The notes beneath the pieces were generated by a model that saw only the letters and a program-made list of their open reading frames with translations, did no database searches and was not told the DNA's origin. A stretch of DNA of 64,000 bases from Agaribacterium haliotis (lineage in GTDB: Bacteria > Pseudomonadota > Gammaproteobacteria > Pseudomonadales > Cellvibrionaceae), in contig NZ_NKQJ01000012.1 in NCBI RefSeq assembly GCF_002312815.1, positions 62,001 through 126,000 on the forward strand. Reading direction: 5' to 3'. Positions within the stretch are counted from its first letter, which is position 1. The number at the start of each line of letters is the position of its first letter. Shown here piece by piece: positions 1 through 9,083 of this stretch. Both the position numbers and the translations under genes were made by a program.

Positions 1-1043
1 TGCTCTTTATTCACCAACTTCTCAAATATATAGAAGTCTGGGAGGATATAATACAACGAAAAGAAAGCGCCATAACCACCTAACAACACCAAAACAGACA
101 CAGCAAAATACTTCTTAAATACTGACATCGCTTTAGATAACTGATCATTGGCCACCCAATTGGCAAACATCGTACGCTGATTATTCAAAAAAGAGCTGGC
201 AACATCAAAACCGCCGCGCGCAATTGAAACGGACAAACCAACCCGGCCAGCAAACTCGGCACCACCGGCGCGAAATGCCACCAAGGTAAAGCCGTTCCAG
301 AAAAAATAACCAAAGAACCATACCAAGCTAGTTTTACCAAACAAAGGGAAAATCTCTTTAAACTGACGCCGGAATGAATACTCAATCGGCAAACCTGAGC
401 GCACATAGGCAAAGGTTTTTTCCTGATAAAGACACAACATCACGATAATAGATATCACTGAAGCCAGTTGCGACAAGGCTAAAGCCATCAAGCCAAAGTC
501 CAAATAGATAAAGAGCCAAAGCGCAACAGCCGACACCAGGGTGTTCACTAAGCGTATGGAGTTGGCCAATTCTTGGTACTGCACACCATCCAAATAAGAA
601 TCAAAAACATTTAGAAATATACGCGCACCATTCATAAGTACCATTAAAAAAAACGGCAACTGCCAGTGGATATCCCCTTCATAATCAGCAAAGTAAAACC
701 AGCCAAAGGCGCTAACGCTAAAGCAGTATGCGAGCACAACTAACACATACCATTGCATTGAGAAACGGTAGATACGATTAATGCTCTGCAGGCAATCATG
801 ATCGAGCTTACCGCCCTCATCAAAGCGCACTTCATGACTGTAAAAAAGCTTAAGCACATAACCAACACCCACTTCAAAAAGTACGGCCATGGTCACAAAC
901 GAATAAAACGTATAATAAAAGCCCATTTCTTCGACGCTCAGTAGCGCGCTGACAACAAGAATTGTCAACGGCCCACTAAGTATGCGCACAAGCGCAACCA
1001 GCAAAGAATAAGCAGCTACAACATCCGCTTTACTTAGCTTCAT
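1..1043 (-). CDS. Wzx-type polysaccharide flippase (partial, 3' end outside window)
   Basis: Multi-pass inner-membrane protein, probably the flippase that moves lipid-linked polysaccharide repeat units to the periplasm. About 347 residues are visible from MKLSKADVVAAYSLLVALV; the frame is still open at base 1. Long hydrophobic segments alternate with short charged loops, as in the MATE/Wzx superfamily, and family members are about 400-500 residues, so roughly the last quarter is missing. The ATG (1041-1043) lies inside the end of the upstream pyruvyl-transferase gene (14-nt overlap), so the two are translationally coupled. The family call rests on hydrophobicity pattern and operon context rather than on a diagnostic motif. 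Confidence 0.75.
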   Translation of the reverse strand, partial: MKLSKADVVAAYSLLVALVRILSGPLTILVVSALLSVEEMGFYYTFYSFVTMAVLFEVGVGYVLKLFYSHEVRFDEGGKLDHDCLQSINRIYRFSMQWYVLVVLAYCFSVSAFGWFYFADYEGDIHWQLPFFLMVLMNGARIFLNVFDSYLDGVQYQELANSIRLVNTLVSAVALWLFIYLDFGLMALALSQLASVISIIVMLCLYQEKTFAYVRSGLPIEYSFRRQFKEIFPLFGKTSLVWFFGYFFWNGFTLVAFRAGGAEFAGRVGLSVSIARGGFDVASSFLNNQRTMFANWVANDQLSKAMSVFKKYFAVSVLVLLGGYGAFFSLYYILPDFYIFEKLVNKE

Positions 1044-1995
1044 TACCTACCTGCTCAATCAGCTCAGATTCCTTAAGCCAAAGCTCGTAATATGAATAAT
1101 TTTTACCGTAAGAGTTATCAATCAGCTTAACGTTCTTACCCAGAAGATAAGAAAGAATGAGACCGTGCATACGATCCGTATAGACCAAATTAAACGAGTT
1201 GAAATAGAAAACCGAACGAAAAACTAAGGTATTTGCCTGACGCTTCCACAACTTGACTAAAGCATCCCCCCCTTTAAATCGACTAAACATCTCAGCCCTG
1301 GTAGCCAAGTGATACAGAATCTGATCCCATGAGGAAACTATTGAGTCCCAGTCGAAACTTCGTTTTTTAATACCGACATCACCGACTGATTTTGCTTCGA
1401 CGTCAATTCGACGCATATTTAAGATCTTACATTTGTCCAAAGCCAGATCTTCAACCTCACAAGCCTCGACTATCGGATGAAGGCTGTGCGCCATATCAGG
1501 CATCAAAGTGATGTTATCTGAGAAGCCCTCAGCAATCTTTTCACTTTTGACATCTCTCAAAAAGATATGAAGGTCTTGGTGTTGTGAATGAATGGCCTTG
1601 CTTTTGGCATGTGCAGCATCTGACTTGTAATGTATTGTCGCTGGCAACATGACAATACGCTTATTCGGATAGCGCTTAATCACAGACTCTCTGAATTCTT
1701 GGTGTTTGATATATATATCACCAAAATTCCCACCACCGTGAAACAGGATAACCTCACACTCAGCCAAGCGCTTGTGGTTAATATGCTTTGAAAAAGCGCG
1801 ATAGCGAACATCAACATTATAATCAGCCAAGAACTGTTCGGTGCCCAAATAGATCAGCAGGTCGCCAACATTGTAGTGAAATGGAAGATCGACATACGCT
1901 ACTTTCTTTCCTTCACACAATTTTGCGATATCCGCATGCATCGCCTTTAACCGATCCAAGTGCGAACACCACTGCGTTTTATGTTCCGCTATCAT
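1030..1995 (-). CDS. Polysaccharide pyruvyl transferase family protein
   Basis: A 321-residue cytoplasmic protein expected to add a pyruvate ketal or a related modification to a sugar of the exopolysaccharide repeat unit. Seen in the sequence: FHGGGNFGDIY near residues 86-95 and YTDRMHGLILSYLLG near the C-terminus, the two signature motifs of the PssK/ExoV/CsaB-type family. The length is normal. It sits between the downstream flippase, with which it overlaps by 14 nt, and a Wzy-like polymerase 35 nt upstream. The acceptor sugar cannot be told from sequence. Confidence 0.85.
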   Translation of the reverse strand: MIAEHKTQWCSHLDRLKAMHADIAKLCEGKKVAYVDLPFHYNVGDLLIYLGTEQFLADYNVDVRYRAFSKHINHKRLAECEVILFHGGGNFGDIYIKHQEFRESVIKRYPNKRIVMLPATIHYKSDAAHAKSKAIHSQHQDLHIFLRDVKSEKIAEGFSDNITLMPDMAHSLHPIVEACEVEDLALDKCKILNMRRIDVEAKSVGDVGIKKRSFDWDSIVSSWDQILYHLATRAEMFSRFKGGDALVKLWKRQANTLVFRSVFYFNSFNLVYTDRMHGLILSYLLGKNVKLIDNSYGKNYSYYELWLKESELIEQVGNEAK

Positions 1996-2030
1996 TACTA
2001 CTCACCTTATCCTTAATAAATACTAAAACT

Positions 2031-3269
2031 TCAGATCGCCTGACGACTGTTTTCACGAATCATTCTTACCAAATAGGCCACTGCCAAGGGGGCGATGAGC
2101 CTCCCGTCAACCGGCACAAAAAACGTGGTCGCCAAAACAACAAAAACCAGAAGCGTCAAGCACGGAAAAGAATACATCCGTCCAACACCCAAAAATAAAA
2201 ACCGGGCAGCCTTATAGTAAGCAATCAAAAAAATCAAACCGCCGTAAAGAAACCAATCCATAAAAAATGATTTGGTACTCACTCCTATTGTATTGCCCGG
2301 GATAAAATAATAGAAAACCTCATCAAAGTTCATGACATTTGGGAACAGCATATCGAGAAAATCGACAGAGAGCGGGCCATACTCATAAAAAGCGGGAAGA
2401 AAGCCAAAAAAACCCACGCCCAAAGGAAAGTGAACCAACGAGACAAGCGGTAGGAGAATCACGGCAGAGCGAGTACCCACAGATCCATACTTATATATTG
2501 ACGAATGAAACATTTCAGCTAAAGGCCCGCTAACAATGGACACTAGCGCCACGAGCATAAATGATGTCACTGCAATTTTAACTGCTGGCGTCACTCGCAC
2601 ATAACAATGAGAAAACGCAACAAAGCCGGCAACCCCAATGCATACCATGGTTCCTTTTGACGTAATTGGCGCACACAGTAGAAACAACAGGGCAAAAGCA
2701 ACAAATGGGCTGATCTTTTTTACAGATGAAAAAAGCAAGAAAGCCACGGTAAACTGGAAACCAAACGTACTTGCCTCAAGGGTAAAACCTCGCATACGGT
2801 GTGGAGCTAACGCTGGAGTATGCTGTAAAGGTGATACGTTGTTCACGGCGGAAGGAACAAGGAGATTTAGAAGATAAATTGCTGCAACAACCGAAAACAC
2901 AACAACTATTCCCTTTTCAAGCAAATCTAAACGCAGTGCCACACAGAACAGGTAAACAACAATTGTTGGAAGTGCAAGTAAAATAAACCTAACACCTCTA
3001 TCTAACAAAAAATCTATATCGTAATCAGGAAGCCAAAACGCCAGCATTACCACCGAACTCATTAGCAGCAGCAGAAAAACTTTTATTAACCAAATATCTC
3101 CAGCAGCTAACGCATTACGATTAAGAAATACAAATACCAGCAAAGCAGGAATTAAAACAATAGACAGCGGTGCAGTAAAAACACCTCCTATTGCTGCAAG
3201 CGCGGTATTTTCAAACGGAATTGCAACACATAGAGCAAAAAACAAGCATAACTGAATGCTTTTAGTCAT
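2031..3269 (-). CDS. Wzy-like O-antigen/exopolysaccharide polymerase
   Basis: A 412-residue multi-pass membrane protein, probably the polymerase that joins repeat units in the periplasm. About ten hydrophobic segments are visible, and a larger loop near residues 270-330 precedes the last helices, as in Wzy proteins. The chosen ATG (3267-3269, MTKSIQLCLF) overlaps the end of the glycosyltransferase gene and is preceded by GGGAGCGGGA. The frame could begin 42 nt earlier, but that start would lie deep in the neighbouring gene. Wzy proteins diverge strongly, so the call rests on topology and context. A second Wzy/WaaL-type gene lies two genes upstream. Confidence 0.65.
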   Translation of the reverse strand: MTKSIQLCLFFALCVAIPFENTALAAIGGVFTAPLSIVLIPALLVFVFLNRNALAAGDIWLIKVFLLLLMSSVVMLAFWLPDYDIDFLLDRGVRFILLALPTIVVYLFCVALRLDLLEKGIVVVFSVVAAIYLLNLLVPSAVNNVSPLQHTPALAPHRMRGFTLEASTFGFQFTVAFLLFSSVKKISPFVAFALLFLLCAPITSKGTMVCIGVAGFVAFSHCYVRVTPAVKIAVTSFMLVALVSIVSGPLAEMFHSSIYKYGSVGTRSAVILLPLVSLVHFPLGVGFFGFLPAFYEYGPLSVDFLDMLFPNVMNFDEVFYYFIPGNTIGVSTKSFFMDWFLYGGLIFLIAYYKAARFLFLGVGRMYSFPCLTLLVFVVLATTFFVPVDGRLIAPLAVAYLVRMIRENSRQAI

Positions 3270-4341
3270 TCCCGCTCCCAAATAGCTCTGCCCACAAGGC
3301 AGCAACAACATTGCGGTCCGTTTCTTTGGCTTTTTCCAACGCTGCAGAACTTAGCTGCGCATATAACTCAGGCGAGCTGGCTTGCTCTAGCTTCTGTGCA
3401 AACAATTTGGCATCACCGGGTGGAACAATAAAGCCTGTCTTACCGTGCTCAACAACCCAACTAAGCGCATCAAAGCTGTTATAAGCCACGATCGGCAGAC
3501 CCTGGCTCCTAGCCTCGATCAAACTTTGACCAAAACCTTCGAAATGCGAGGTCATCATAAACACGGAGTAGTCGGCGAGCGTTTTTTGCACATCTACGCT
3601 TACGCCTTTATAAGCAACGTTACTTGCGCCTTCAAGCAAGCGCTGTAAAGCCTTGAGCTCATCGTCGCTGCCGCCGCCATAGATATCTAACTGAAAATCA
3701 GCGCCGAGCAGCTGCATGATTTCGACCATGCCGCGGAAGTTTTTTTGCTCTTCAAATATTCGGGCAATGGCAACGATTTTTTTGGATGGCTTAGGAAGGC
3801 GCTGCGCACGATCAATCTTACAGCCTCTGGGGATCACCTTAATTTCAGCAAATACCTGGCCGTAATCGTCCAGGAAACGTTGTTTGTCTTGGTCGGTATA
3901 GACAGTAAAAATATCAACATCACCAGCGCGATGCTCAAGCACCCAGCGTTCCAGCCGGGCCCCAAAAAAAACATCCAAACGATTGGTTTGCACCAATATT
4001 ATTTTTGCCTGTTTGCGCACTCGCGCCGACATATACAGCAAATCATTCGGGTGAAACAACACAATAATCGTGTCTTTTCCAGCGACACATACTTCATCTA
4101 GCAGCCTTCGCTGCTTCAGCTTTGTCGCCAACTTGGAAAGAACACGAAAACGGCCAACACGGGTCCCATAATTTAGGTAGCGAACACTGGGGTTTGGCTT
4201 AAATTCATCGTTACTGCACGAGTGTTCGTACAGCTCGATAAGCTCACCTCTTTGCCCATAAACATTTTGCAACTCACGGATTAAGGTCTCTACTCCGCCC
4301 AGAGTGGTCGACTTCATCGGGTTAACTGAAATTAACGGCAC
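3262..4341 (-). CDS. GT4-family glycosyltransferase
   Basis: A 359-residue retaining glycosyltransferase of the GT-B fold that would add one sugar to the lipid-linked repeat unit on the cytoplasmic side. Seen: a Gly-rich N-terminal loop (STTLGGVETLIREL), a nucleotide-sugar domain beginning KKIVAIARIFEEQKNF near residue 187, and the EX7E motif in HFEGFGQSLIEA (Glu268 and Glu276). The start is GTG at 4339-4341 with GAGAGGGG just upstream. It overlaps the upstream Wzy/ligase gene by 20 nt and the downstream polymerase by 8 nt, so the operon is tightly packed. Donor and acceptor are unknown. Confidence 0.85.
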   Translation of the reverse strand: MPLISVNPMKSTTLGGVETLIRELQNVYGQRGELIELYEHSCSNDEFKPNPSVRYLNYGTRVGRFRVLSKLATKLKQRRLLDEVCVAGKDTIIVLFHPNDLLYMSARVRKQAKIILVQTNRLDVFFGARLERWVLEHRAGDVDIFTVYTDQDKQRFLDDYGQVFAEIKVIPRGCKIDRAQRLPKPSKKIVAIARIFEEQKNFRGMVEIMQLLGADFQLDIYGGGSDDELKALQRLLEGASNVAYKGVSVDVQKTLADYSVFMMTSHFEGFGQSLIEARSQGLPIVAYNSFDALSWVVEHGKTGFIVPPGDAKLFAQKLEQASSPELYAQLSSAALEKAKETDRNVVAALWAELFGSGND

Positions 4342-5668
4342 GAACCCCTCTCTTTTTCCCTTTTTTCTTCGCTATCAACTTGTTGTTCGACAATGACATC
4401 GACATCAGCACCAACAAAACCATGACGTTTGGCATGATTTGAAATACAAAATCTACCGTCGCATGTAAAAAACTGGCGAATACCGCCATTAAACACGCAA
4501 AGTGCAAACCGCAGCGATACGCGGACTTTTCTCTAGCTAAAGCAATAAGTGCGTTCGCAACGACGTATAGCACCATTGCCGCTAAAGCAATAAAACTTAA
4601 CAGGCCGAGCTCAGCAAAAAACTGCACATACTCATTGTGTGCGTAATCATACCAACCACCAAAACTTGTCGGCTGATAGGCCTGAAATACAGAACCAAAG
4701 CTGCCTGCGCCACTGCCACCAAACCAGTAATCCTGCATATAGGGTATCGATGCACTGACAACATCATCGCGGGTTTCCCCCTGCAGTGAGGTCAGCTCAA
4801 TGCGTTGTTTAACCTTCTCAACACCAAAGTACGCGCCGACAATCAGTACATCCAATACAACCAGGCTCAAAGCCAACCACTTTAATGTGCCCGGCGGGCG
4901 CCGCATCAAAACAAGCGCCAGGCAACTAACAAGCAATACCGAAATAAAAAACGCAGAATTGCCCATACGCGAGCGTGTCATTATCAAGCCGACCACCATA
5001 ATGATAATCGCCACGCGTAAAATCCATTTTTCACTCAACAGTGTTTCAAGAAACGAACTTAAGCGAACTCGAGCAATACTCGATTCAAAACCCTTTAAGC
5101 TGCCAACTAAAAAACCAATGCTCGCACTTAAACAAAGCACTAAATAGCTTGCCAAGTGATTGTGATAAACAAATGACCCCCGCGCTTTGTCGTGTACCGA
5201 GTAGCCCAACAAAGAAGTGTCCAGGCCCGAATACTGTAAAAATATTGCGTAAACCGCCTGAGTTAGACCAGAGGCCATCAACACTCGCAACACGATTCGT
5301 TGGCGCTTACGTGTATCGAGCAGTACCGACACACATAAAACAAACAATATAAAACTAACGCCTTTAATTAGCGCCGACATTGACGCCGACACATCCAGCG
5401 TGGCGGGCAACCAGGCAAGACCGAGTTGGGCACCGACAATCTGCAATACAACCCAGAGCTGTACAAAAATAAGCGCAGCAAAAATTGGCAAATTTGCCCG
5501 GCACAGCTCACAAAACTTCGGCTTGCTCTTACTAAAAATAAGCAACACGGTAGTAAGCGCAATCAGCAACTGCACCAAACCCCAAGCCCAAGGGCGGTTT
5601 GCGCCCAGCGGAATAGGCGCAAACCAAAGCGTAAAACAAAGAACAACAAATGCAGATCTTTCCAACAT
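4322..5668 (-). CDS. O-antigen ligase/polymerase family membrane protein (Wzy_C)
   Basis: A 448-residue integral membrane protein of the WaaL/Wzy class, which transfers or polymerises undecaprenyl-linked glycans in the periplasm. Seen: multiple hydrophobic helices, RGSFVYHNHLASYL near residues 163-176 (the conserved NH-containing loop), and a large periplasmic segment with GSGAGSFGSVFQAYQP followed by YAHNEYVQFFAELGLL, typical of the Wzy_C domain. A basic C-terminal tail (KKKGKKRG) is cytoplasmic by the positive-inside rule. With another Wzy-like protein in the operon, one may polymerise and the other ligate; sequence does not say which. Confidence 0.85.
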   Translation of the reverse strand: MLERSAFVVLCFTLWFAPIPLGANRPWAWGLVQLLIALTTVLLIFSKSKPKFCELCRANLPIFAALIFVQLWVVLQIVGAQLGLAWLPATLDVSASMSALIKGVSFILFVLCVSVLLDTRKRQRIVLRVLMASGLTQAVYAIFLQYSGLDTSLLGYSVHDKARGSFVYHNHLASYLVLCLSASIGFLVGSLKGFESSIARVRLSSFLETLLSEKWILRVAIIIMVVGLIMTRSRMGNSAFFISVLLVSCLALVLMRRPPGTLKWLALSLVVLDVLIVGAYFGVEKVKQRIELTSLQGETRDDVVSASIPYMQDYWFGGSGAGSFGSVFQAYQPTSFGGWYDYAHNEYVQFFAELGLLSFIALAAMVLYVVANALIALAREKSAYRCGLHFACLMAVFASFLHATVDFVFQIMPNVMVLLVLMSMSLSNNKLIAKKKGKKRGVRAVNFS

Positions 5669-5732
5669 ATAACCACTTATAAAAAAATGATTTCTCTTGC
5701 TGCAAATAAAGTGGCTATATATCTCCCATCAA

Positions 5733-6353
5733 TTAACTCGGCGAAACCGGAGACTCACCCGGATCAGGAATATCAGGGCTATCACTTGGCTGAGGTGTTG
5801 GCTGAGGCGTCGGATCATCACTCGGCAACGGTGTTGGCTGCGGTGTCGGGTCATCGCTCGGCAACGGTGTTGGTTCAGAGCTTGGCTGCGGTGTTGGTTC
5901 GGGGCTTGCTCCTGCCAGCGGATCCTCAACAACCGTAACATTGCGGTTAAGAGGTTCACTGCCTGAAATAGTATCACCGGCCGCCGTCGCAATAATTGCA
6001 CCGGCGTCGGCACCACCGGCAATCGCCGCCACCACGGCTACATCCGGGTCAACCCCCATGGCAATAGCAGCATCGACAATTTGCTGAGCTGCACCGGGTG
6101 CTGCACCAACAGCAGCGGAGATAATGCGCTCGGCCAAGCTCGAATCAAGTGCAATTGCAGCTTGAACCGCCTCAACCACTTTGGTTGAATCCAGCTCGAT
6201 CACCTCGACCACAAGGCTGGCCAAATCAGTACCTTCAGGTGCAGATTGAATGATCTGTTCAACACTTTTTCCGGCGGCTAAATCTTCCTGAGTATCCGCA
6301 AACGCGGCTCCCGACAAAGCCAATGCACACAAGGCAAACGCCAACTTTTTCAT
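5733..6353 (-). CDS. Secreted Ala-rich protein with Pro-rich repeat tail, unknown function
   Basis: A 206-residue protein with a clear Sec signal peptide (MKKLAFALCALALSGAAFA). Residues about 40-125 are Ala/Val-rich and look helical and repetitive (VVEVIELDSTKVVEAV, AAQQIVDAAIAMGVDPD). Residues about 148-206 are a low-complexity tail built from PTPQP/PLPSDD units. I do not recognise a named family. It lies directly downstream of lapD in the same operon and carries TAAG at residues 123-126, resembling the dialanine site LapG cuts in LapA-type adhesins, at the border of the helical part and the tail. That link is inference. A periplasmic or surface structural role is plausible. Confidence 0.7.
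   Translation of the reverse strand: MKKLAFALCALALSGAAFADTQEDLAAGKSVEQIIQSAPEGTDLASLVVEVIELDSTKVVEAVQAAIALDSSLAERIISAAVGAAPGAAQQIVDAAIAMGVDPDVAVVAAIAGGADAGAIIATAAGDTISGSEPLNRNVTVVEDPLAGASPEPTPQPSSEPTPLPSDDPTPQPTPLPSDDPTPQPTPQPSDSPDIPDPGESPVSPS
5794..5901. repeat. 36-bp tandem repeat in the Pro-rich tail
   Basis: Two near-identical 36-bp units (5794-5829 and 5830-5865, about 3 differences) and a third partial, more diverged copy follow one another. Each encodes 12 residues of the PTPLPSDDPTPQ type on the minus strand. Copy number could vary between strains. Confidence 0.8.
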
Positions 6354-6380
6354 TTAAAGCCTCCTAAAACTTCAGTTAAG

Positions 6381-8381
6381 CTAAATTTTTTCCGGGCGAC
6401 CGATATAGAAGCCCTGTAAACCATCGACACCGAGCAGCTTTAAACGCTCGGCCTCACCAATCACTTCAACACGCTGAGCAATCACCGCAATTTGCATACT
6501 GCGCGCTAACGCAATAAGCGCCGTTAACAGCGGCTTATTGTGATCCAAAACATCGTTATTTTTTGTCAAAACCGGATCAAGCCTAACAAAATCCGGCCGC
6601 ACCGCTGCCAAATACCTAAGCGACTCCGTGCTCGAGCCAAAACGATTTACGCATATACCAAAACCGAGGGAGCGCAATTTTTCGAGCGCCGAACTGACAC
6701 TGTCGAGACCGCTGATAATTGCCTGTTCATTCACACACACGACGTAGTGCTGATATTGGCCTTCAAACAACTGCGCAAGTTGCTGTACAAAGTCAGCGTC
6801 GTGCAAACTTGTTTGACTTAAGCAAAAAGCCAAACGGCCTTGACCATATTTTTGTACCAGCTCAGCTTTTAGCGCAATACTTTTTAACACAGCCAAATCG
6901 AGCTGCTTAGCAAGGCCGTAAGCTTGCGCTGCAGCAAACACATCGGCGGTGTTGTAAGTAACACCATTCACCACAAACGCGGCGTAGATATCACAGCCAA
7001 ACAAACTGAGCCCCGTGCAAGACTCTACCGCTTGAGCCTGCAAACGCACACACATACGCGGGCGCTGGATAATTTCTTCGATTACTTGCTTTAATTCTGA
7101 GGCGCCCTGTCCCGGTGTGGTTTGCGCGCGCAGCTTGATTCCACCCGGCTCGCTGGCTGCCGCGAGCGTCACCATATCGAGGTTGTACAGCAAACGTTTG
7201 TAATCCTGCCCGGCACTAAAGGTGCTAATACCCACCGATAAACCTTTCACTCCAAAGGCGCTCTGCTGCAAACCATCAAGCTTTTTAAGTGAAGCCAGTG
7301 TTGCCTCGGCACAAGCGCTAATAGTTTTTTCACTCACACCTGGCGCCAGCAGTACAAATTCCGACCCAGAAAAGCGAAATAGCTCTGCTTCAGGTAACTT
7401 TTTTGCATTCTCAGTAATGCAATCAACTAACGCTCGTAAAATCCGATCGCCCGCTTCATAACCGCGGCTTAAATTAAACTCTTTTAACAACTCAAAGCGA
7501 AACAACAGTAAGAAGCCAAAATCACTCGCACCCGGATCAAGCACATCCTGCATACGCAAATCAAACGCTTTGCGGTTCGCCAGGCGCGTGGTGACATCTT
7601 CATACGCGTCCTTTTTTGCTTGCTCTGCAATAAGGTTTAGGTCAACAAAGGCCCCTTTTAGGCGTATAACCATGGTGTTCATCGCCGTCACAAAGCTGCT
7701 CAGCTCCCTGGCCCGGGGCTGTTGCTCGATTAGAATAAATTCTCGCCTGGCCACCGCTTCACTCTGGGCTACTACCGCTTCTATCGGCTTATAAACCTGC
7801 CTTAACAGCAGATAGGCCGCCAACAGGGCAAAACAAAAAAGCGCCAAGGTCATATGCACACTATCCAAAGCCGACAACCACAGCTGCCGATACGCCAAGC
7901 CCGGGTGAGCCTGCACAGACAGTACCCCACCTATGGTCCAGCCGGTATTTATTTGTGTTGTCGCCACTGGAGCCGAAAGAGGAAACAACTCAATAAACCA
8001 ACTGGGCACGGCTTCGGGCCGCGCTGCCAAACTGCGCTCGTACAACAAGTTGCCATCAACACCAAGCAGGCGGATTTTCTCAAAATATCCGCGATCAAAA
8101 ATTGCATTTACCGTTGCTTTTAAAGCCGGCTCATCACCGCTTAACAGCGCAGGCTGCAAAGATAAACCTAAGCTTGTCGCCGTATCCTGAGCATGAGCTT
8201 GCAGCTGCGCATCGAGAAAACCACGCACAGAACTGACATTCACCCACAAACTGGCAAGAAAGCTAAGCAACATCATTAATAAAAGAATGATGTTCAGCTG
8301 CGTGCGTAAACTTGCCCTAAATATACCCATAACTTTTGTTAAGCCCTGATGAACAACCGAGATATTCGGGTTCATCAACAC
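6381..8381 (-). CDS. lapD: LapD-type c-di-GMP receptor (degenerate GGDEF-EAL)
   Basis: A 666-residue inner-membrane c-di-GMP receptor that, in the known Lap system, holds the periplasmic protease LapG when c-di-GMP is high. Order: N-terminal membrane helix (about 25-50), LapD/MoxY-type periplasmic domain with GYFEKIRLLGVDGNLLYERS, second helix (about 170-195), HAMP linker, GGDEF domain and EAL domain. The GGDEF signature is degenerate (RFSGSEFVLL). The EAL signature is missing: the site reads DIYAAFVVNG instead of an EALLRW-type motif. This argues for a binding rather than catalytic protein. It follows lapG by 5 nt. The start is GTG 8381 or ATG 8375. Confidence 0.88.
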   Translation of the reverse strand: MLMNPNISVVHQGLTKVMGIFRASLRTQLNIILLLMMLLSFLASLWVNVSSVRGFLDAQLQAHAQDTATSLGLSLQPALLSGDEPALKATVNAIFDRGYFEKIRLLGVDGNLLYERSLAARPEAVPSWFIELFPLSAPVATTQINTGWTIGGVLSVQAHPGLAYRQLWLSALDSVHMTLALFCFALLAAYLLLRQVYKPIEAVVAQSEAVARREFILIEQQPRARELSSFVTAMNTMVIRLKGAFVDLNLIAEQAKKDAYEDVTTRLANRKAFDLRMQDVLDPGASDFGFLLLFRFELLKEFNLSRGYEAGDRILRALVDCITENAKKLPEAELFRFSGSEFVLLAPGVSEKTISACAEATLASLKKLDGLQQSAFGVKGLSVGISTFSAGQDYKRLLYNLDMVTLAAASEPGGIKLRAQTTPGQGASELKQVIEEIIQRPRMCVRLQAQAVESCTGLSLFGCDIYAAFVVNGVTYNTADVFAAAQAYGLAKQLDLAVLKSIALKAELVQKYGQGRLAFCLSQTSLHDADFVQQLAQLFEGQYQHYVVCVNEQAIISGLDSVSSALEKLRSLGFGICVNRFGSSTESLRYLAAVRPDFVRLDPVLTKNNDVLDHNKPLLTALIALARSMQIAVIAQRVEVIGEAERLKLLGVDGLQGFYIGRPEKI

Positions 8382-8386
8382 TCACT

Positions 8387-9064
8387 TTAATTCGCCTGTT
8401 TAAATTCACCGCGCTCAATACGGCCGATCACATCATCCCATTGAGCCACACTACCCTTCTCGCGCATTTTCTTTCCTAAGCCGCGCGCCTTTGCCAACCA
8501 CAGTCCGTCACCATTAAAGCTGTAGATAGGCTTCAAATCCTTGCGCTGTGTTGCCGGTCGAATCTCAGCGACCAGGTTATCTAACACCAGCGGCACATCG
8601 GCCGGGCGCTCAGAATAAATAAGCACCATGTGGGCTTCATCATAATTTAGTGCCCGAACGTACATCAGACGCAACTTATCGACGTCCATCCCCATGGCTT
8701 TAAGAGTGAAATACTTTGCCAAGCTAAAGTCTTCACAGTCTCCGCCGCGAGAACCAATAAACTCGATCGGCGTTGCCCAGTAGTCATTTTGTTGCCAGTG
8801 CTGCTCATCGCTGACAAAGCGCATGCTGGAGTTAAAAAAATGATTGACCTTGCGCAGCTTGACCCAATCATCTTGATCTTTGTTGTCGCGAATTAGCCGC
8901 TTCCAACGCTGTAAACGCTTGTGTGCCTTTTCGCCGTAAACACGCGTGAACTGTTCGTGAAATTCGACATCAAGAAGATCAAGAAGCTGCTTGTCGGGCG
9001 CGGCAATAGCAGCCAATGTTGCGATAGATACAACCAGCGCGGCGCGTCTAAACCAAGGCAACAT
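8387..9064 (-). CDS. lapG: LapG-type periplasmic cysteine protease
   Basis: A 225-residue bacterial transglutaminase-like cysteine proteinase. In Pseudomonas and Legionella LapG cuts large surface adhesins after a dialanine and is inhibited by LapD. Seen: signal-like N-terminus (MLPWFRRAALVVSIATLAAI), Cys110 in SRGGDCEDFSLAKY, His145 in YDEAHMVL, and Asp162 in PLVLDNLVAEI, which together form the Cys-His-Asp triad. The ATG at 9064 puts the signal peptide at the N-terminus; a TTG at 9106 inside the upstream gene is an alternative. The usual LapA adhesin and LapBCE secretion genes are not beside it. Confidence 0.88.
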   Translation of the reverse strand: MLPWFRRAALVVSIATLAAIAAPDKQLLDLLDVEFHEQFTRVYGEKAHKRLQRWKRLIRDNKDQDDWVKLRKVNHFFNSSMRFVSDEQHWQQNDYWATPIEFIGSRGGDCEDFSLAKYFTLKAMGMDVDKLRLMYVRALNYDEAHMVLIYSERPADVPLVLDNLVAEIRPATQRKDLKPIYSFNGDGLWLAKARGLGKKMREKGSVAQWDDVIGRIERGEFKQAN

Positions 9065-9083
9065 TGCCTGCCAATCTACGTCA

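Noticed and set aside
5426-5938. A 170-codon plus-strand frame opposite the Wzy/ligase and Pro-rich genes
   Set aside because: It is antisense to two well-supported genes and reflects the repeat and codon bias of the opposite strand.
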